DNA of 20,503 bases, from the NCBI GenBank assembly GCA_900313875.1, contig OMSY01000071.1, forward strand, positions 1 to 20,503, given 5' to 3'. A program made the translations under genes and the position numbers. The notes below the pieces were generated by a model that saw only the letters and a list, made by a program, of their open reading frames with translations, was not told the origin of the DNA and did no database searches. Below are positions 10,183 to 17,668 of this stretch, piece by piece. The stretch comes from an uncultured Actinomycetes bacterium. GTDB lineage: Bacteria > Actinomycetota > Coriobacteriia > Coriobacteriales > RUG844. Positions within the stretch are counted from its first letter, which is position 1. Every line of letters starts with the position of its first letter.

Positions 10183-10198
10183 GTCACCGCCCACCATA

Positions 10199-10792
10199 TC
10201 ATGCATTGGCCCCAAGACGCTTCAGGGCATAGCGTACCACTTCGCCTACATCGGTCAGGTCGCCCTCATGATGTTCGAGGGCAGTCTGCGCCTCGGCCGA
10301 CGTGAAGCCCATGCCGAGCAGGGCCTCCATCGCCTGGGCCATGAGGGAACCATCCCGTGCGGACGGGCCACCCGCACCCCGCGGGAAGTCGTCCTCGAGG
10401 ATGCCCTGCAGCTCGAGGACGATGCGCTGGGCGGTCTTCTTGCCGATACCGGGCACGGTCGACATGCGCTTGACATCGCCCTCGGAGAGCAGCTCGCGGA
10501 ACACCTGCGGCGTGAAGGTGGACAATGCGGCAAGGGCGACCTTCGGACCCACCCCGCTCACCCCGATGAGCCGCAGGAACAGCTCGCGCTCCGCTGCATC
10601 GACGAAGCCGAACAAGGACAGCGCATCCTCGCGCACCGCAAGGTAGGTATGGACGAGAGCCTCCTCGCCGATGGGAGGCAACGAGGCGATGGCATTGGAC
10701 GACATCCCCACGAGGAAACCGATGCCCCCGACCTCTATGAGAGCGCCCTCCGATGACTTCTCCCGAAGAACCCCCCGTAACGTACGTATCAT
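10199..10792 (-). CDS. ruvA: Holliday junction DNA helicase subunit RuvA
   Basis: RuvA tetramers bind four-way junctions and load RuvB. At 197 aa it has the normal length and three domains: an N-terminal OB fold ([12 protein letters not shown]...GGIGFLV), two helix-hairpin-helix motifs ([12 protein letters not shown] at about 77-88 and [12 protein letters not shown] at about 112-123), and a short C-terminal RuvB-contact domain ([16 protein letters not shown]) after an acidic/glycine-rich linker. The ATG overlaps the ruvC stop as ATGA, with GGGAGGTGA upstream inside ruvC, so ruvC and ruvA are translationally coupled. Confidence 0.97.
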   Translation of the reverse strand: MIRTLRGVLREKSSEGALIEVGGIGFLVGMSSNAIASLPPIGEEALVHTYLAVREDALSLFGFVDAAERELFLRLIGVSGVGPKVALAALSTFTPQVFRELLSEGDVKRMSTVPGIGKKTAQRIVLELQGILEDDFPRGAGGPSARDGSLMAQAMEALLGMGFTSAEAQTALEHHEGDLTDVGEVVRYALKRLGANA

Positions 10793-11391
10793 GAACCGCT
10801 CACCTCCCGAAGGGCACGTGACCGAGCGCCCGACCGCGTGCCACGCAAGGATGCGTCACGCGACTCCGCGGAGGCTACCGTCTGCTCGAGCACGCGCATC
10901 TCACGGAGGTTGCCCTGGCAGATCGCCGCCGCAAGCGCATCGGCAGCATGGTCGGGCTTGGGCTCATGGTCGAGCCCGAGCACGGCACGCACCATGTACT
11001 GGACCTGGGCCTTGTCCGCCGTACCCGTCCCCACGACCGCCTGCTTGATCTGCCCCGGGGTGTACTCCCCCACCGTCAGGTCACCTGATGCGCACGCGAC
11101 GATGGCGACGCCCCGTGCCTGCCCCGTGGCGAAGGCCGTCTTGGTGTTGACCCCGAAATAGACCTGCTCGATGCCGAGCTCCGTCGGATGGAACCTCTCT
11201 ATGACGAGGACGATCTCGTCATAGATCTGCTTCAGCCGCCGGTCGATCGTGTCCTGCGGGGTAGTGACGACGCACCCGTACGCAAGGCAACGATATGAGC
11301 TACCGACCTGCTCGACCACACCCCAGCCCGTGTGGGCCAACCCGGGGTCGATGCCGAGGATCGTGATGGGTTCCGGAGCATGTCGGCGCAC
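10789..11391 (-). CDS. ruvC: Crossover junction endodeoxyribonuclease RuvC
   Basis: RuvC is the dimeric resolvase that nicks Holliday junctions symmetrically. I choose the GTG at 11391 (200 aa) because GGGAGG sits four bases upstream and the promoter predicts a start site near 11426; ATGs at 11412 and 11421 lack ribosome sites. All four acidic residues of the RNase H-like site are visible: D15 in LGIDPGLAHTG, E75 in GIEQVYF, D147 and D151 in PDHAADALA. The C-terminal tail after about residue 160 is Arg/Ser-rich and longer than in E. coli RuvC (173 aa); the core is normal. Confidence 0.95.
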   Translation of the reverse strand: MRRHAPEPITILGIDPGLAHTGWGVVEQVGSSYRCLAYGCVVTTPQDTIDRRLKQIYDEIVLVIERFHPTELGIEQVYFGVNTKTAFATGQARGVAIVACASGDLTVGEYTPGQIKQAVVGTGTADKAQVQYMVRAVLGLDHEPKPDHAADALAAAICQGNLREMRVLEQTVASAESRDASLRGTRSGARSRALREVSGS

Positions 11392-11432
11392 GGTACCTCC
11401 CTGCAAAAGCATGGCAAACATCTGTTCGCCCC

Positions 11433-11461
11433 ATGATACCCCATCGACCACGGAAGGTAAA
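11433..11461 (-). promoter_or_regulatory. Promoter of ruvC-ruvA-ruvB
   Basis: Minus-strand -35 TTTACC (11456-11461) and -10 TATCAT (11433-11438) are 17 bases apart, about 40 bases before the ruvC GTG. I saw no LexA-type SOS box overlapping it, judged by eye only. Confidence 0.6.
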
Positions 11462-11487
11462 CCCTTGCGCCATCCGCAGAGATGAGA

Positions 11488-11511
11488 GGAGGCGCCCCGA
11501 CGGGCGCCTCC
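11488..11511 (-). terminator. Terminator after the rubredoxin gene
   Basis: A perfect 10-base stem (GGAGGCGCCC, 11488-11497, with 11502-11511) and a four-base loop lie 34 bases after the rubredoxin stop. The transcribed strand then reads TCTCATCTC, a weak U-rich tail. It would separate rubredoxin from the ruv promoter. Confidence 0.65.
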
Positions 11512-11545
11512 CGGTCCTCATATGTCGGATCCCGTTCCGCGAATC

Positions 11546-11722
11546 CTACCAGCCATCGGACTCGATGGGATAGAAATTGCTCTTCGGAGCAGAGCAGATG
11601 GGGCAGATCCAGTCCTCGGGATACTCTTCCCAAGGGGTATCGGGCTTGATGCCCGAGTTGAGCTCGCCGCGATACGGCTCAACCAGATGCCCGCAGGTCC
11701 TACAGCGATAATGGTACTCCAT
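11546..11722 (-). CDS. Rubredoxin
   Basis: A 58-aa one-iron electron carrier. Four iron-ligand cysteines are in the canonical arrangement: C7-x2-C10 (YRCRTCGH) and C40-x2-C43 (EDWICPIC), with 29 residues between the pairs as in classical rubredoxins, and the usual aromatic core (Y4, W31, W38, F50). The glycine normally after the fourth cysteine is serine. The ATG at 11722 has GGGAGG five bases upstream. It lies alone between yebC and ruvC with its own -10 and terminator, so it is probably an independent unit. In anaerobes such proteins commonly feed oxygen- or peroxide-reducing enzymes; the partner is not in this window. Confidence 0.9.
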   Translation of the reverse strand: MEYHYRCRTCGHLVEPYRGELNSGIKPDTPWEEYPEDWICPICSAPKSNFYPIESDGW

Positions 11723-11765
11723 AACAACCTCCCGTCACGCTTCTGCCAAGGGATGCACTGTCATC

Positions 11766-11771
11766 ATTATA
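11766..11771 (-). promoter_or_regulatory. -10 element of the rubredoxin gene
   Basis: A consensus TATAAT on the minus strand lies 43 bases before the rubredoxin ATG. The nearest TTGACG, at the end of yebC, is 20 bases upstream, longer than the usual spacing. A CCCC-GTGA-GGGG mini-hairpin sits between the two. Confidence 0.5.
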
Positions 11772-11786
11772 CCCCCTCACGGGGCG

Positions 11787-12545
11787 CTATTCGTCAAGTG
11801 CCTCCATGATCTCATCCGTGAGGTCCATGGTATGGTACACGTTCTGGATGTCATCGAGGTCCTCGAGCCTGTCGATGAGGCGCATGACCTTCTTGGCATC
11901 GGACACGGTCACCTCGACGGGCGTGTTGGCGATCATCGTGACCTCGGCGCCCTTGACCTCCATGCCGCCCTCCTCGAGGGCCTTCTTCACAGCCATGAGC
12001 TTGGAAGGCGCAGTGTAGACGAGCCACTCCTCATCGCTGTCCTCATAGTCATCTCCACCGGCCTCGGCGACCGCCATCATGAGCTCTTCCTCGTCATCGC
12101 AGACGGACTTCTCGATGATGATCTCCCCGCGGCGCTCGAACTGGAAGGCGACCGACCCGGTCGTGCCGAGGTTGCCACCGTGGTGCGCGAAGGCGCTACG
12201 GACATCCGCCGCAGTGCGGTTGCGGTTGTCGGTCAGGGCCTCGCAGTACAGCGCGATACCGGACGGACCGTAACCCTCGTACACGACGCTTTCGAACACT
12301 GCGCCATCCGAACCGCTGCCGAACGCCTTCTTGATGGCGGCATCGATCTTGTCCTTGGGAAGCGAATAGCCCTTGGCCTTGGCGATGGCTGCAGCAAGCG
12401 ATGCGTTGTTGTCGGGGTTGGGATCCCCGCCTTCCTTGGCAGCGACCGTGATGATACGCGAAAGCTTGGAGAAGAGCGCGGAGCGCTTCTTGTCCTGAGC
12501 AGCCTTGCGGTGCTTGGTCGTCGCCCATTTCGAATGTCCAGACAT
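11787..12545 (-). CDS. yebC: YebC/PmpR family regulatory or translation-associated protein
   Basis: A 252-aa member of the YebC/TACO1 family, described as DNA-binding regulators and, more recently, as factors helping ribosomes through difficult peptide stretches. The start MSGHSKWATTKHRKAAQDKKR is the family hallmark. The rest fits its three domains: a basic helical N-terminal domain, the central GYGPSGIALYCEALTDNRNRT and HHGGNLGTTGSVAFQF motifs at about 92-135, and an acidic C-terminal domain (EWLVYTAP... ending EIMEALDE). AAAGG lies nine bases before the ATG. Adjacent to ruvCAB, as in many bacteria, but here separated by rubredoxin. Confidence 0.95.
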   Translation of the reverse strand: MSGHSKWATTKHRKAAQDKKRSALFSKLSRIITVAAKEGGDPNPDNNASLAAAIAKAKGYSLPKDKIDAAIKKAFGSGSDGAVFESVVYEGYGPSGIALYCEALTDNRNRTAADVRSAFAHHGGNLGTTGSVAFQFERRGEIIIEKSVCDDEEELMMAVAEAGGDDYEDSDEEWLVYTAPSKLMAVKKALEEGGMEVKGAEVTMIANTPVEVTVSDAKKVMRLIDRLEDLDDIQNVYHTMDLTDEIMEALDE

Positions 12546-12576
12546 AACTCAAACCTTTCTATGCGATAGCCCATTC

Positions 12577-12605
12577 ATTCTAGAGCAAACAGCTTGCGGT
12601 GCCAA
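12577..12605 (-). promoter_or_regulatory. Promoter of yebC
   Basis: Minus-strand -35 TTGGCA (12600-12605) and -10 TAGAAT (12577-12582) are 17 bases apart, about 32 bases upstream of the yebC ATG. This is one of the best promoter matches in the window. Confidence 0.7.
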
Positions 12606-12661
12606 CATCACAAGCACACCGGGATGGCACCGGGCGCCGGGATGGGAGCTCGGCTGGGGAC

Positions 12662-12737
12662 GCCGTGGCTGGGACCGGTGCGCCACCGCGGAAGCGGCAT
12701 GCCATCCGCGCGCTCGCTACCCCGTCCCGGCCACGGC
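12662..12737 (-). repeat. Long imperfect inverted repeat after hemL (possible terminator)
   Basis: Outer arms of 14 bases (12662-12675 and 12724-12737) pair with one mismatch on the transcribed strand. An inner CGCGGA/TCCGCG stem carries GGATGGCATGCC, a sequence related to the hairpin after tgt. It begins 7 bases past the hemL stop and has no U-tract. The remaining bases toward yebC (12606-12661) are GC-rich with a short CCGGGATGG direct repeat and no gene. Confidence 0.5.
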
Positions 12738-12744
12738 TCAGGTC

Positions 12745-14037
12745 TCAGCTCCCATAGATATCCTGCAGCGCCCTTCGCGTCGCCATGCAGAACGCCTCGA
12801 TATGGGTAGGTGTATGCGCGACGGAGAGGAAGACGGCCTCGAACTGGCTCGGGGCGACGAGCATCCCAGCATCCCGCATCGCGCGGTACCAACGCGCGAA
12901 GGCATCGGTATCGCACGCCCTCGCCCCCGCGAAATCGCGCACGGTGCCGACGGTGAAGAACAGCGTGGAGATCGACCCGACACGGGAGAACGTCACCGGC
13001 GCACCCGTCTCCCGGATGGCATCCTCCACGCCCTTCTCGAGGCCCGCACCGAGTTCCTCGAGCCGTGCATAGGGGCTGCGCCGCTCAAGCTCCCGCAGGG
13101 TCGCAAGCCCAGCCTCCATGGCAACCGGATTGCCGGAAAGGGTCCCCGCCTGGTAGACCGGGCCCTCGGGTGCGAGCTGGTCCATGAGCTCCGCACGGCC
13201 GGCGATGCATCCCACGGGGAAACCCCCGCCGACGATCTTGCCGAGCGTGCAGAGGTCGCACGTGACCCCGTAGTACTCCTGTGCGCCCCCAAGCGCGAGA
13301 CGCAGGCCGGTGATGACCTCGTCGAAGATGAGAAGCGCCCCGAACTCGTCGCACAGGTCGCGCAGCCCCTGCAGGAACCCCTCGCGAGGCGGCACCACAC
13401 CCATGTTGGCGGCCACCGGCTCGACGATGATGGCGGCGATTCCCGCAGGCTCGGCCTCGAAGGCGGACCGGACCGCCGCGAGGTCGTTGTACGGGACCAC
13501 GAGGGTGTCCCGTGCGCATCCTCGCGTGACCCCCGGGGTGGAGGGTATCCCGAGGGTGGCGACCCCGCTCCCCGCCCCCGCGAGCAGCGTGTCGGCATGG
13601 CCATGATATCCCCCGTCGAACTTGATGAAGCGCTCGCGCCCGGTGATGCCGCGGGCGAGTCTGACCGCAGTCATCGTCGCCTCGGTACCCGATGACACCA
13701 TGCGGACCTTCTCCGCGCAGGGAACGAGCTTGCAGATCTCCTCCGCAAGACGCGTCTCCGCCTCGCAAGGTGCCCCGAAGGAGGTGCCCCGCTCGAGCTG
13801 TGCCCGCACCGCATCGACCACGCAATCCGGCCTGTGCCCCAGGATCATCGGCCCCCAGGAGCCGACGAAGTCGACATAGCGGTTGCCGTCCACATCGAGC
13901 ACGTAAGCACCTTGGGCGGATGCATGGAACACCGGTTCGCATCCCACCTGCGCCGCCGACCGAACGGGCGAGTTCACACCACCCGGCATGCAGGCGCGTG
14001 CGCGCTCGAACGCCCTGCTCGAACCTTCCCTGCTCAT
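12745..14037 (-). CDS. hemL: Glutamate-1-semialdehyde 2,1-aminomutase
   Basis: HemL, a PLP enzyme, converts glutamate-1-semialdehyde to 5-aminolevulinate, the universal tetrapyrrole precursor. At 430 aa it is full length. Visible features: PGGVNSPVR at 18-26, the glycine-rich SSGTEATMTAVRLAR at 115-129, DGGYHGHAD at 141-149, FDEVITG with D239 contacting the cofactor, the PLP lysine K267 in LGKIVGGGFPVG, and GTLSGNPVAM. GGAGG lies four bases before the ATG. It is the last gene of the tetrapyrrole cluster, 34 bases after hemB, and works directly downstream of HemA. Confidence 0.97.
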   Translation of the reverse strand: MSREGSSRAFERARACMPGGVNSPVRSAAQVGCEPVFHASAQGAYVLDVDGNRYVDFVGSWGPMILGHRPDCVVDAVRAQLERGTSFGAPCEAETRLAEEICKLVPCAEKVRMVSSGTEATMTAVRLARGITGRERFIKFDGGYHGHADTLLAGAGSGVATLGIPSTPGVTRGCARDTLVVPYNDLAAVRSAFEAEPAGIAAIIVEPVAANMGVVPPREGFLQGLRDLCDEFGALLIFDEVITGLRLALGGAQEYYGVTCDLCTLGKIVGGGFPVGCIAGRAELMDQLAPEGPVYQAGTLSGNPVAMEAGLATLRELERRSPYARLEELGAGLEKGVEDAIRETGAPVTFSRVGSISTLFFTVGTVRDFAGARACDTDAFARWYRAMRDAGMLVAPSQFEAVFLSVAHTPTHIEAFCMATRRALQDIYGS

Positions 14038-14071
14038 GGCCCCTCCTATCCGTCAGCTCCCGTATCCGACA

Positions 14072-15070
14072 TCAGGCATCTCCCTCGGCAAGCCAACGGG
14101 CGGCATCCTTGGCATGGTAGGTGATGACCGCACAGGCTCCCGCCCGCTTGATGGACAACAGGCTCTCGAGCACGATACGCCTCTCGTCGACCCAGCCCCG
14201 CTCCGCAGCCGCCTTCACCAGCGCATACTCGCCGGAGACGTTGTAGGCGAAGGTCGGGAAACGATAGGCTTCCGTGACCCTCTGCAGGACATCGAGATAT
14301 GCCAGGGCGGGCTTGACCATGATCGCATCGGCACCCTCCCCGATATCGAGATACGCCTCGCGCAGCGCCTCATCGCTGTTCGCGGGATCCATCTGATACC
14401 CACGACGGTCCCCGAAACCCGGCGCGGAACCTGCCGCATCACGGAAGGGGCCATAGTAGGCGGACGCGTACTTGACGGCGTAGGAGAGGATGGGCACATC
14501 GGTGAACCCCGCCATATCCAACGCGCTCCGGATCGCGCCCACGCGTCCGTCCATCATGTCCGAAGGCGCCACCATGTCCGCACCTGCATGCACATGGCTC
14601 ACGGCCTCACGGGCAAGGAGCTCGAGCGTCGCATCGTTGTCGACGCTGCCGTCCTCGCGGAGCTTGCCGCAATGCCCATGGTCGGTGTACTCGCACAGGC
14701 AGACATCCGTGATGACGCAGAACCCGGGATCATGGCGTTTGATCTCCCGCACGGCCTGCTGCACGACGCCTCCATCATCCCATGCGCTGCTCCCGATGGC
14801 GTCCTTGTGCACCGGGACACCGAAGAGCAGCACGGTGTCGATACCGAGCTCCCTGAGTTCGTCGACCTCCTCGACAAGACGGTCCGGGGAGAAGCGGTGG
14901 ACTCCCGGCATCGAGTCCACCGGAACCTTCAGCCCCGACCCCTCCTCCACGAACAGCGGATAGACGAGGTCCGTGACCTGCAGCGAGGTCTCACGCACGA
15001 ACGTCCGCATGCGCTCGGTGGCTCGCATGCGCCTCGGACGGTAGCTCGGATAGGACATGTTGGGTTCCAT
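14072..15070 (-). CDS. hemB: Porphobilinogen synthase (5-aminolevulinate dehydratase)
   Basis: HemB condenses two 5-aminolevulinates to porphobilinogen. The start at 15070 (332 aa) has GAGGAG five bases upstream; a GTG at 15076 is also in frame. The cysteine-rich metal site CLCEYTDHGHCG has C124, C126 and C134, indicating a zinc-dependent enzyme rather than the magnesium type. The two active-site lysines are K200 in YAVKYASAYYGPFR and K253 in IMVKPALAYLD. It follows cobA-hemD after 111 bases that contain a candidate terminator, so its expression may be partly uncoupled from the upstream genes. Confidence 0.97.
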   Translation of the reverse strand: MEPNMSYPSYRPRRMRATERMRTFVRETSLQVTDLVYPLFVEEGSGLKVPVDSMPGVHRFSPDRLVEEVDELRELGIDTVLLFGVPVHKDAIGSSAWDDGGVVQQAVREIKRHDPGFCVITDVCLCEYTDHGHCGKLREDGSVDNDATLELLAREAVSHVHAGADMVAPSDMMDGRVGAIRSALDMAGFTDVPILSYAVKYASAYYGPFRDAAGSAPGFGDRRGYQMDPANSDEALREAYLDIGEGADAIMVKPALAYLDVLQRVTEAYRFPTFAYNVSGEYALVKAAAERGWVDERRIVLESLLSIKRAGACAVITYHAKDAARWLAEGDA

Positions 15071-15153
15071 CGGCACTCCTCACCACGGGCGACCGAAGAC
15101 GCCCATCCATCATGACGGGGTTCCCTGACGCGGCTCTTCGACACAGGGCCCCG

Positions 15154-15177
15154 AAAACCGGTCCTCCGGGAAGACCG
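15154..15177 (-). terminator. Candidate intrinsic terminator/attenuator between cobA-hemD and hemB
   Basis: On the transcribed strand CGGTCTT pairs with AGGACCG (one G-U) around a CCCGG loop, followed by GG and a TTTT run. It begins 5 bases after the cobA-hemD stop. A second possible stem (CCCTG with CAGGG) follows before hemB. Confidence 0.45.
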
Positions 15178-15181
15178 CTGG

Positions 15182-16723
15182 TCAGACCACGTGCGCCTGA
15201 CCAGCCTCACCATAATACCGCTCGAGCGCCTCGACGAGGCCGGGTACGGTATGGACCTCCGCCTCGGCACTCGCCACGAGGCCGTTGCACTGGAGCTCCT
15301 GCGTCGTCACAGGGCCGATCGAGAACAGGTCGACCCCCGTCAACGCGGAGGTATCCCCATCGAGGAGCTCGACGAGGTTGCGCACCGAGGAGGGCGAGGT
15401 GAACGTCACCGCATCGACATCCCCCTCCTTCAACGCTGCGATGCCCGTCTCCATGGCGGCGTTGCATGCAGGCACGACCGTCTCGTAGAGCGTGACCACG
15501 TCACAGCGCACACCAGCCGCACGCAAGACCGAGGGAAGCACATCGGAGGCGATCCGTGCCCGTGGGCAGAGCACACGGGCACCAGCGGACAGGCCGGTAT
15601 CGAGCAAGGCCTCCGCCAACGCGCGCGAGTGATATGAAGGCGGCACGAGATCGCTCGAGACACCCCCTGCACGCAGGGCAGCCGCTGTCGCCGTCCCGAT
15701 CGTCGCCACCCGCACCGATGCCAAGGCCCGGGCATCCATCCCGAGCGAGAAGAGCCGCTCGAAGAAGAAACCCACCGCGCGCGCACTCGTGAGCACCACC
15801 CAATCATAGGAGCCCAGGTGCATGAGGGCCTCGTCACATACCGCATCGGCCACCTGATGCATCTCGAGCACCGGACAGCACACGACCTCGGCCCCCCGTC
15901 GCGTCAGCGCGGAGACGAACGCCGGCGCCTGGGCTTTCGCGCGCGTCACCATGACCGTATGCCCGAACAGGGGCAGGTCCTCGAACCAGGAAAGCTCACC
16001 GGCCCGCTTGACGACACGGCCGATGATGACGAGCGCGGGTGCCTGCACCCGTTCCCGTTCCACCTGCTCCACGATGCCGCCGAGCACGCCGCACACCACC
16101 CGCTGCCTGCCACAGGCGGCACGCTCCACGACCGCCACCGGCATCCGTTCCGACATGCCCCCTGCAAGCAGCCGCTCCGCGATCTGCGGGAGCCTGCGCA
16201 CGCTCATGTACAGGCAGAGCGTGCCCGGGTCACGCGCAAGCATCTCCCAACTGACCGCCGCGTCGTCCTTGAGCGGGTCCTCGTTGCCCGTGACGAGCGT
16301 GAGCTGCGAGGCGATGCCGCGCTCGGTGACCGGGATGCCCGCATAGGCAGCAGCCGCAGTCGCCGCCGTCACCGCCGGCACGACCTCGAAGGAGACACCC
16401 GCACGGGCGAGCACCGCCGCCTCCTCCCCGCCACGACCGAACACGAACGGGTCGCCGCCCTTCAACCGCACGACCGTCCGCACATCCGCACGCCGTCCCT
16501 GCTCGACCAGGATGGCGTTGATCTCGTCCTGGGTGACATGCCCCGCATAACCCTTCTTGCCCACCGATATGCATTGGCAGGTGTCGGGGACCGCCACGAG
16601 GAGCGCCTGGGGGACGAGTCGGTCGAAGACGAGCACATCGGCACGTGCGAGCAGGTTCCGCCCGCGCAACGTGAGAAGCGTCGGGTCCCCGGGACCGGTG
16701 CCCACCAGATACACCTTGGCCAT
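15182..16723 (-). CDS. cobA-hemD: Fused uroporphyrinogen-III C-methyltransferase / uroporphyrinogen-III synthase
   Basis: One 513-aa protein carries two consecutive activities. Residues 1 to about 245 are the SAM-dependent methyltransferase (CobA/SUMT) that makes precorrin-2: VGTGPGDP at 7-14, VVRLKGGDPFVFGRGGEE at 84-101, YAGIPVTERG at 127-136 (the usual H is E), and LYMSV at 171-175. Residues about 250-505 are HemD, which cyclises hydroxymethylbilane to uroporphyrinogen III; it starts GHTVMVTRAKAQA and includes DWVVLTSARAV and VTFTSPSSV. The start is three bases after the hemC stop with GGAAGG upstream. Such fusions occur in anaerobic Firmicutes and Actinobacteria and commit uroporphyrinogen III to siroheme or cobalamin. 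Confidence 0.95.
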   Translation of the reverse strand: MAKVYLVGTGPGDPTLLTLRGRNLLARADVLVFDRLVPQALLVAVPDTCQCISVGKKGYAGHVTQDEINAILVEQGRRADVRTVVRLKGGDPFVFGRGGEEAAVLARAGVSFEVVPAVTAATAAAAYAGIPVTERGIASQLTLVTGNEDPLKDDAAVSWEMLARDPGTLCLYMSVRRLPQIAERLLAGGMSERMPVAVVERAACGRQRVVCGVLGGIVEQVERERVQAPALVIIGRVVKRAGELSWFEDLPLFGHTVMVTRAKAQAPAFVSALTRRGAEVVCCPVLEMHQVADAVCDEALMHLGSYDWVVLTSARAVGFFFERLFSLGMDARALASVRVATIGTATAAALRAGGVSSDLVPPSYHSRALAEALLDTGLSAGARVLCPRARIASDVLPSVLRAAGVRCDVVTLYETVVPACNAAMETGIAALKEGDVDAVTFTSPSSVRNLVELLDGDTSALTGVDLFSIGPVTTQELQCNGLVASAEAEVHTVPGLVEALERYYGEAGQAHVV

Positions 16724-16726
16724 GGC

Positions 16727-17668
16727 TCAACATCCTTCCGAGGTGCGGACGGGGGGAGCTGCCTCCCCCGGACGGAAAGCGAGCTGCATGGCCGCCTCAC
16801 AGGCGAGCTCGCCCGCCTCGTCCTCCCTGCCCGAGACCCGAACGCTGCGAAGAAGCCCCCCGGTCAGGAGCCAGAGGTCGATACGGTAAGAGGTGACCGC
16901 ATCCGCGGCCTGCTCCATCCGTGCATACGCACCGAACGGCAGGGAACAGTCGGCATCATGCGCGCACATGAGCTCCCGTTCGATACCCACATCACGATGC
17001 AACGCGGGGTCGTCGATGAGCTGGCATGCCCGCAGCATCCCCTCGTCGTCCGCCCTCACCTCGACGCCGATGGCCCCTTGCCCGGGAGCAGGCACGGACA
17101 CATCCACTGGCAGGTACTCCGCGATACGCCCCCCACGCCCCAGACGATGCATCCCCGCCGCCGCGACGACCAGGGCATCGAACCGGCCTTGGTCCAGCTT
17201 CGCAAGCCGCGTGTCCAGGTTGCCGCGGACATCCACGAACACGAGGTCGTCACGCAACCGCGCAAGCTGCACACGTCGCCTGAGCGAACCGGTGGCGACA
17301 CGTGCGCCCCGCCCAAGCTCGGCGAACGGCACGCTCCCCCGTGTGATGAGCGCATCCCGCACATCCTCACGGACGGGAACCGCGCCGATGACGAGGCCGG
17401 GGGCCAGCACGGGAGGGACGTCCTTCATCGAATGCACGCAGCAGTCGACCTCGCCAGCCAGCAAAGCCCGCTCGAGCGACTTCACGAACACGCCCCTGCC
17501 CTCGAAGCGGGAAAGCGGACGGCTACGGTCCAGGTCGCCCTCCGAGGCGAGCAGGCGGAGGGACACCTCATGATCGGGCAACGCCGCCTGCAGCAGGTCA
17601 CGCACCTGCCCGGCCTGCACGAGCGCCAGCATGCTCCCGCGGGTGCCGATGACGATGCGCCCTCCCAT
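16727..17668 (-). CDS. hemC: Hydroxymethylbilane synthase (porphobilinogen deaminase)
   Basis: HemC polymerises four porphobilinogens into hydroxymethylbilane, substrate of the adjacent HemD domain. The start at 17668 (313 aa) gives MGGRIVIGTRGSMLAL, the family N-terminus, shares one base with the hemA stop (TGATG) and has GAGGAGGAG upstream; the frame is open to 17749 inside hemA without conservation. Key residues: D83 in HSMKDVPP, RGNLDTRLAKL at 148-158, APGQGAIGVEVR at 194-205, and C241 in ADCSLPFGAYA, the cysteine that holds the dipyrromethane cofactor. Confidence 0.96.
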   Translation of the reverse strand: MGGRIVIGTRGSMLALVQAGQVRDLLQAALPDHEVSLRLLASEGDLDRSRPLSRFEGRGVFVKSLERALLAGEVDCCVHSMKDVPPVLAPGLVIGAVPVREDVRDALITRGSVPFAELGRGARVATGSLRRRVQLARLRDDLVFVDVRGNLDTRLAKLDQGRFDALVVAAAGMHRLGRGGRIAEYLPVDVSVPAPGQGAIGVEVRADDEGMLRACQLIDDPALHRDVGIERELMCAHDADCSLPFGAYARMEQAADAVTSYRIDLWLLTGGLLRSVRVSGREDEAGELACEAAMQLAFRPGEAAPPVRTSEGC

